Source of the DNA: Tomocerus qinae
Taxonomy: Eukaryota > Arthropoda > Collembola > Entomobryomorpha > Tomoceridae
Assembly (NCBI GenBank): GCA_020055645.1
Contig: CM034547.1
Coordinates: forward strand, 41,333,909 to 41,397,908
Length of the DNA: 64,000 nucleotides
Direction of reading: 5' to 3'
Below the pieces are notes generated by a model. The model saw nothing but the letters and a program-made list of their open reading frames with translations. It was not told the DNA's origin and did not search any database. Both the position numbers and the translations under genes were made by a program. Shown here piece after piece: positions 57,667-64,000 of this stretch. Within the stretch, counting starts at the first letter, position 1. Each line of letters begins with the position of its first letter.

Positions 57667-58675
57667 TAGGGTTCCAATTAATTTGTATGGCACACACATG
57701 ACTTTTGTATGGGGGATTTTTTGACATTTAGTGTGACTTTGTATGGTATGTTATGACCTACCTAATGAATTTGTATGGAAATAATGACTATGTATGATGA
57801 TAGTTTTTTATAAATATGCATATAGTATACCAATATATGATATTAATCACCATAGGCTTGGAAAATTAATTCAAGTCTAAAAATATATTGTAGAATGATA
57901 AGACCCAAGTAGAAACTACACAGCCATACATAATGCAGAAAGCATGGATAGTTAGATATGTGGGTAAGCTGAAATCAATGCTTTGAGCTCCGAGTTTGGA
58001 GTATAAAACGGACAATGACAGTGACACTGATGACCAAGCACGTATTTAGTAGGGGGCAGGGGGGGGCGCAGCGCCCCCCCTAAATCTGAGAAAAAGAGAA
58101 TTTTTTTCTCAAAAATGGCCTAAAATTGAAAAAAATTTTCGCGCGAATATGTCTTACTTTTAGAATAATTTTTGCTTCCGCCCCCCCTTGAAAAAATTCC
58201 TAGATACGTGCCTGCTGATGACGTCACAAACAACTGACGTTATAAATAAAGAAAAGAAGGCAAGGGTGCAACAGAAATGTACGGAAATTGACATTGAAGA
58301 CGTACGATCCTGGTAGTTCAAACAAACATTTAAATACAAAATTTGCTGTACAGAATATTTTAATTTTTTGATTGCGCGAAAGGTGGTAGGAGTTGCCATA
58401 CCAGTTTGAATAGTGTTACTATTCCAGGAGTTAGCACAAAGTACTATTTTAATGATCTTTCACATTACATACCAATATGTTACAAACCTATTATGTTAAA
58501 TTAACTTAATATTGCCATAAAGAGTCATAAATCGCCATACAAAGTCATAAATCGCCATACAAAGTCATAAATCGCCATACAAAGTCATAAACCGCCATAC
58601 AAAGCCACACTATCTATTTTTAGCTCTCCCATACAAAAGTCATGTGTGTGCCATACAAATTCCTATTTCCCCATT
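57667..58675. mobile_element. 1-kb TIR element with internal 20-21 bp repeats and a nested MITE
   Basis: The ends are inverted over about 75 bp: aatttgtatggcacacacat gacttttgtatgggg at 57680 against the reverse complement of 58622-58660. A tandem run of cataaatcgccatacaaagt (four copies, about 58525-58605) lies just inside the right TIR. A GC-rich segment bounded by gcacgtatttag (58038) and ctagatacgtgc (58211) is a second, nested inverted-repeat element. There is no coding capacity. Confidence 0.8.
58038..58211. mobile_element. Nested GC-rich MITE
   Basis: Inverted ends gcacgtatttag / ctagatacgtgc lead into G- and C-runs ([13 protein letters not shown] cgcccccccttg) with a gcgcagcgcccccc dyad near 58070. 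It is 174 bp long and non-coding. Confidence 0.65.
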
Positions 58676-59614
58676 AAGTTATGAAAATTTTATGCCCCCT
58701 TGTGAACTTTTAAGATTGATAATTATTGTCATCGTATTATCTTTTGGCTATAACGAAGAGGATCAAGTTTTTCCATGAACTTTAAGGTTGTCCTTTAGGG
58801 TAATTTAGTTTTATTAATTTGTGATCACTAAAAGTCGTAAAATTCACCAAATTATTCACCTACCGCTTCGTGGTAGCATTATGGTTATTTAACATCCAAT
58901 TCTGCTGCACATACCGACTATACCGACTACAGATAAGCATTGTGAATATTGTGATTTGGAATGACGTCAGATGATTTGATTACTTTGTCTCCTGAACAGT
59001 TTAAAGAATTTATGCAAAATGATTTTCAATTCGGTGCAAGTTGTCAGAATATTATTATGAAATGGTAGGAGAGTGTTTGTTGATAGAAAAGAGTCGGATA
59101 ACGAGCATTTATTATTATTTCTATCAAAAGAGTAACATTTAACAATAGAAAATTGTCATCCACTCTAGTTCTAACTAACTGAGCAAGTGTCTGAGTGCAA
59201 TGTGCAATTATTGCTCCGAATAATTAACCCTGAGAGGCAGTTTAGTTCATTGAACCTTTGTGTGCATCAACATTCAAGTATTTCATACATTTCTTTGGCA
59301 CTGCATGTTACAAAACATTCTATACTTAATTATTAGCCATTCACTCATCCAATAACATTATACGTATTACAATCAACAACAGGTCGTTTTGTGAGTCAAG
59401 GGAGCTGTTCCTTCAATCCTCAAGTCTATGCGCATTCCCATTCTGCCGAAGTGACATTTCTGAAAACACAAAAATCAGCTGTTACTAATTAAATATTTAG
59501 AATTAAATAGAATTAATTGTAATAATTACCGATAGGTGTAATAAAAGTGTGCAGAAAAGATCAAACAGTAGTCTCTCTATCGATTTTAATGTACTCGACA
59601 GAATGGGCGTCATA
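58676..59614. other. Spacer between the TIR element and the CUB/LDLa gene
   Basis: I see no gene or repeat that I can support. It should contain the 3' UTR of the minus-strand receptor gene. Confidence 0.4.
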
Positions 59615-62600
59615 TCAAGAGATGTCGTCGTAGTCCCTTGGCGGGAGTCTTTCAACTGTGCTGGCAGCGCTGGAGTAGTCCTTGACCTCGCCACCTCCGA
59701 CGACCGCCCTCTTGACATACAAACAGAGGAAAACGAGAACACAACAAACGATGGCAGATACGACGGCAGCAATGAGCGGGATGTACACGGCAGGGGACAT
59801 GAGCTGACTCAGGGTCAGCCAAAATGAATCACATTTTTTCTCGTCGGCTAGGCTAATCGGGCAGTGGACTTCACCGTCGCACCACAACTTTTCACTAATA
59901 CAAGCAGCCAATTCCGGGCAGTAGAATTCGCAAACAGTCACGTTTGTCGTGTTCAGCTTCTCTGCGAAAATTGGTTCTGTCGCTTTCACTATCTGCGTCT
60001 TTGTCGACAAGACCTCCAAGAACTTGATGCGGTACGTCCCGAGTTCCTTGCCGATAAAGTCGATGTAGAACTGGGTATTGACATTCGGGTACAGCGGCGA
60101 ATTATACTTCATAAAGTCATCCGAGTAGATCTCCACCGTCTGCGATGGCTTTTTACTCAAATTGTTGTTACTGGCCGGGCAGATCCGATAAACCATGTTG
60201 CTGTTCGTAATCAAGATGCGATTCTTTGTCGGGCAGATCCGGGTCACATTTTTATCTTCGATGATGAACCCGGGAATCCTCAGATACAAGCTGTAGTTCT
60301 CCTTGGCCTCAATGAGCCAAGGGTAGTGTTCGCAGTTGACGTCGTTGTTGTACTTGGACTCTAAACTTATCAGCCCTGACTCGGTCTTCAAGTAGTGGTT
60401 ATCCGCCCGGCAGCCTTCCTTCCGAATCTCGTAGTTGAAATGCACAAAAAAGTTTTCGTACGAGTCGGCATTGCTCATGTTGGTCACTTCGAACACCATT
60501 TCAATCTTACGACCCAGAAAGTGGAAATTAAAGTTGCTCGCGTTGTTGCAAATGCAGTGACCGTTGGATGTCATGTTTGAACTCGGCCAGATATACTCGG
60601 AGATTCGTACCTCGCTTCTGTCAGTCCCGTTGTAGCTGCAAATGTAACGACCTGTCTCGTAGTCAATTATGGTTCGGCAGTTTCTCTCTCCGAACGACGA
60701 ATTCCCCATTTTCAGACTGATACTTTCATACGGGTTCAATTTGATTTCGTAGATGCATTTCAAATTCTTCCTTCCTCCACGCCCAAAGTCGAAAACGTTG
60801 TCACTCGTTCGAATTGTGCCTTTCTGTTTCAGTTTACTGAATTTACGATTACAACTTCCGTCTGTCCCGGGATGGCGTCGCACAAACTCGTAATTGAATT
60901 GATAGTGCAGTGGACGAAGAGCCGTTCCCTATTTCAAATGTCACAATCAGTCGTAAAACTTTCAAATTATAATAAATGCCATAAAAAATTCAATTAGTAA
61001 AACTTGTTGATTTTCAGACTAGAAAACTGAATTTGATGGATTTATTTCAAGTCTTGTTTCCGCAAGGAAAGAATAGGAGACTAGATAGAGGATACAAGTT
61101 TTATAGATAGAGTAAAAGATTTGTTGCGACCCTGTATGGATAACATTATGTGTAAGTACCTCTAGAAAAGCCTGTTCAATGATCATTCTGGAGCCGGCAG
61201 AGATGTAAGACTCGTTGGCAGTGCACGCCCTCACCATCCTGGTTTCATTCTGCAGAGCCTTGTGATCGCAGAGTTTGGGCAACTCATTGTCACAGTAGGA
61301 GCCAAGCAGGACTTCATTCATAAAGTTTTCTTTGACTTGAAGTTTGGTCGTGCAGTTTCCTTCGAATTCCTTCGAGTCCTGCGATAGCGACAATTAAATT
61401 AAATATTAACGGAACGGGAGGAGAATTAGCCAATCCCGTTGCATCCATTGTCTCACCTTGATGAGCTCCCGTCGATACGAAACGAAGTAGACCCAAATGG
61501 CTTCGTGTTTATTCCCAACAAACTCGTAGCGACACGTCGTATTCGGGGGAATCGTATGTCTTGGACTTGACACTGTGCCCGTTTTCCCCGTAATCCAATT
61601 ACCGCCGTACTCTTGAGCTTTAAATTGGTTCGGCTCTCCATTCTTGTTGCTGATGAACTGCTCACCAAAAGGCAACTCAAATGTTAGCCCATTATTTTCA
61701 ATTTCCCAAATACGCATCATTCACAATTATCCATTCTACTCTTGTCTCTTAACATTCATCTTTTATTTAACTAAACTACTGCAAAATAAATACAATGCAA
61801 AATAAAAGTTAAATTAAAAATTAAATTAAATCGTATTTAAAGTATAAACTTAAGTATTATGTACATAAATAAATTAGACTTACGAAAAATGAGCAATTGA
61901 AATTGTTGTAGTCGGCAGACTCTGAATCTACAATGACAACGTCGACATCCAGTTCGAATCCCCGCAGTGGGACCGGAAACGGAGCCGGCGGCTTAGGCTC
62001 AAGCAAATTCCCATAAGGCGTCGCGTGAAAAGCTATGAGGACCTCATTGCTGGAGCTGGTAATTGGGGGAATGTAATTTCCTCCGCAAATCTTTAATAAT
62101 ACATCATCGTCCGTTGTCTTTCCATCGTAGATGATCAAATAGTCTTTGTTTCCGTCGCAGTCCTCCCATGCGAGAAAATTTTCATTATTTTCATTGGATT
62201 TCCCAATTGACCTCAATTGAACTTTATGTGGCTTGTTTTGGTTGATTTGGATAAGAACTCTTTTGCATGGAGGCGTCTCCCGATGGTAAACCGTATAATA
62301 GCACGAAATATTCCGGGGATAGATACCTAATTTACATACAAAAACATAAACATCCTCCACATCTCTAAATCAACTATCTTTCACATACCCGGGTAGTTTG
62401 GTGACTGTATCTTGCAGCGTCGTCGATGGCAATTGTCCAGAACACGAGAACAGTATGTCCCTGAATCAATTTTCACAAAATTACTAATAAATCTCAGATC
62501 TCACACGATAAAAATAAATTTAAATGTCTGTGGTTAAAATGGTTAATTTCTTTGTGGATAAATTAAGCAATTTAAACAAAATTGAAATACGAAATCATGC

Positions 62601-64000
62601 ATTTGGTCACTTTTTTTAGCTATTTCGGAAAACATTTGCTGATCCTTCTTTTTAGGGTGAAATTAAACACTGATTACAAAGAAACAAATCAAAACATTAC
62701 CTGGCACAAGTTCCCCTCTTTCCGTTGGATTGTTTAAAGGACCATATCTATTAAAAGTATTCAAGTAAAAGCATTCTATTAAAAGTAAAGTATTAAAATT
62801 CATTATTTATTTAAATTAAATTAGTGACCTTCCTAAAATAATCTTCGGGGTGAACAATGAGCAATTGGAAAATAAAAATCTTGAAAGCTTTCCAAAGCCC
62901 TTTCTACCAAAGCCTACATATAAACATTTCTCCCGTTTCCCACATTCCCCCAGGACGGAATTCTTCCTATTCCTGAATCGTGCCTCTTTACATTTTTTGT
63001 TTAATTGGACTAATCGTCGTCGGTTAGAAATTGGTTTCTTATATAATCTCAGATATCTGTTTCTTGCATGAGTAGCCATTATAAAAGTATATTTAGGGAA
63101 GTCAAAGCACAAAGAGGAGCAGCAAAGAGCAAATTCGTCTTGGTAGGGAGGAACATGTGTAGAGGATCTTGGGATGTGTATAAAAGAAAGTTTTTGCATA
63201 ATAATGTGGATATAACCTTATTAAACAAAACAGAGCAGACAGAAATACAATAAGTTGGCTCGCTCTCGCAGCAAGGAAATGGAAATTGAAGTTTAATATT
63301 GTAAACTCTTTTTGCATTCATTCCATCCATATGGCTGTGCACGTGCAGTTCCTTCTTTTCGTGTAGCTTTAATATTATTTCCATGCTGCTACAATACGTA
63401 TTACTTACATGTGTACTTGCATCTTCACGAATAATGCATAACTATATTCAGCTGTGCCTCAGTCGACAGTGCGGTGAATACCCAGAAAAATTCTTTTATT
63501 TCATTGGTCACATTTTTCTCTTTTCATGTCTAAAACCAAGCTATCACTTTCAAGTAAAGTGAAAGTTTTGCAAGGTAAATTCACAAGTTTTGAAAAGAGA
63601 AATATTTACTCAAAGGAAAGTGGCACAAACGGAAATATGGATAAATTGACATTTTTGTGATATTTTGAAAGTAAAAAAATTCTTATTTAGACAAATGTTT
63701 GTCAAAAACTAGAAATGAAAGTATAAAATGCACCCCTGAAATGTTTGAGGATGTTTAATTAACTAAATTGCACCCCTGAAATGTACGAGCATACTAAAAA
63801 GAGGAATGAATTAATTATTTTGGTGAATTATTTTTATGGGATAAAGTTTGTAGTCTCTGGAATGGAATCAATAAATGGAGAAAGTGGCGTAAACAAGCGA
63901 AGATGGGATGGAGCTCTGACCTGACAACAGCGAGACTCCTGGGTATGAATTTGTATCGCATTTTAAAGTCGAACTCGAGCATCTGCTTTTCGCTAGTGAT
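59615..64000 (-). CDS. CUB- and LDLa-domain single-pass membrane protein (5' end off window)
   Basis: Exons on the minus strand: 63921-64000 (continues beyond the window), 62701-62747, 62389-62460, 61884-62326, 61457-about 61657, 61160-61378 and 59615-60928; 791 aa are visible. Extracellular CUB-type segments include CKIQSPNYPGIYPRN (junction of exons 3-4), WEDCDGNKDYLIIYDGK and TCRYEFVGNKHEAIWVYFVS. They are followed by an LDL-receptor class A module near the membrane (C-EFY-C-PELAA-C-ISEKLW-C-DGEVH-C, ending KKC), one transmembrane helix (YIPLIAAVVSAIVCCVLVFL) and a short cytosolic tail ending in RDYDDIS. Several N-glycosylation sequons are present. The layout (CUBs, one LDLa, TM) resembles Neto or Drosophila Culd-type proteins; I cannot choose from this sequence. 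The acceptor of the 61.6-kb exon has alternatives, all in phase 0. Confidence 0.85.
62748..63920. other. 1.17-kb intron of the CUB/LDLa gene
   Basis: The intron is bounded by a GTCAGA donor (63920, minus strand) and a TAG acceptor (62748). I see no nested gene or clear repeat. Open frames near 63.0-63.4 kb on both strands have no domain support. Confidence 0.5.

Noticed and set aside
59864-60364. 166-codon open frame opposite the CUB/LDLa gene
   Set aside because: Antisense to the exon encoding the LDLa and transmembrane parts; composition is that of a shadow frame.
61935-61960. agttcgaatccccg resembling a tRNA B box
   Set aside because: It falls inside a well-supported coding exon and there is no matching A box or cloverleaf.

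Overview
This window is nuclear DNA from an animal, most likely an arthropod. The genes are built from many short exons with small AT-rich GT-AG introns. They include a hemocyanin/prophenoloxidase, a laccase ending in a peritrophin-type chitin-binding domain, and close relatives of ZC3H14, SEL1L, Chk1, V-ATPase Ac45 and Transformer-2. A springtail (Collembola) or another basal hexapod is my best guess: a hemocyanin with a signal peptide sits beside a PHB-depolymerase-like esterase and a fungal-looking laccase, and springtail genomes are known for genes acquired from fungi and bacteria. The taxon is inference, because no marker gene is present. All exon models below were read by eye; every complete one sums to a multiple of three with matching splice phases.

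Layout. 1-5.1 kb: transposon graveyard with a THAP fragment, a broken Harbinger nuclease, long fold-back elements and a piece of P450 pseudogene. 5.1-7.8 kb (+): ZC3H14. 8.1-10.8 kb (+): SEL1L. 10.8-15.5 kb: no genes; tandem repeats and a TIR element made of inverted satellite. 16.0-18.1 kb (+): Chk1. 18.3-24.1 kb (-): V-ATPase accessory subunit Ac45, whose third intron carries about 4 kb of nested fold-back elements. 24.6-25.7 kb (+): Transformer-2. 26.2-28.1 kb (+): two small membrane-protein ORFs. 29.0-34.3 kb (+): clan-2 cytochrome P450 with a 2.8 kb TIR element in intron 5. 35.0-39.0 kb (+): hemocyanin-like protein. 40.0-42.1 kb (+): secreted PHB-depolymerase-like esterase. 42.7-43.4 kb (-): secreted beta/gamma-crystallin-like protein. 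46.2-54.5 kb (+): three tandem CRAL-TRIO genes with identical exon lengths. 54.7-56.7 kb (-): laccase. 57.7-58.7 kb: TIR element. 59.6-64.0 kb (-): CUB/LDLa single-pass receptor that runs off the right edge.

How the genes relate. There is no operon logic. Housekeeping genes (RNA processing, ERAD, checkpoint kinase, V-ATPase assembly, splicing) fill the left half. The right half holds secreted or environment-facing genes: P450, hemocyanin, esterase, crystallin-like protein, lipid-transfer proteins and laccase. The most notable biology is (i) a fungal-type laccase carrying an animal chitin-binding tail, (ii) a PHB-depolymerase-family esterase with eight exons and a signal peptide, (iii) a recent-looking CRAL-TRIO triplication, and (iv) an unusual density of non-autonomous fold-back elements, several with satellite arrays as arms, sitting inside introns where transcripts would form long hairpins.
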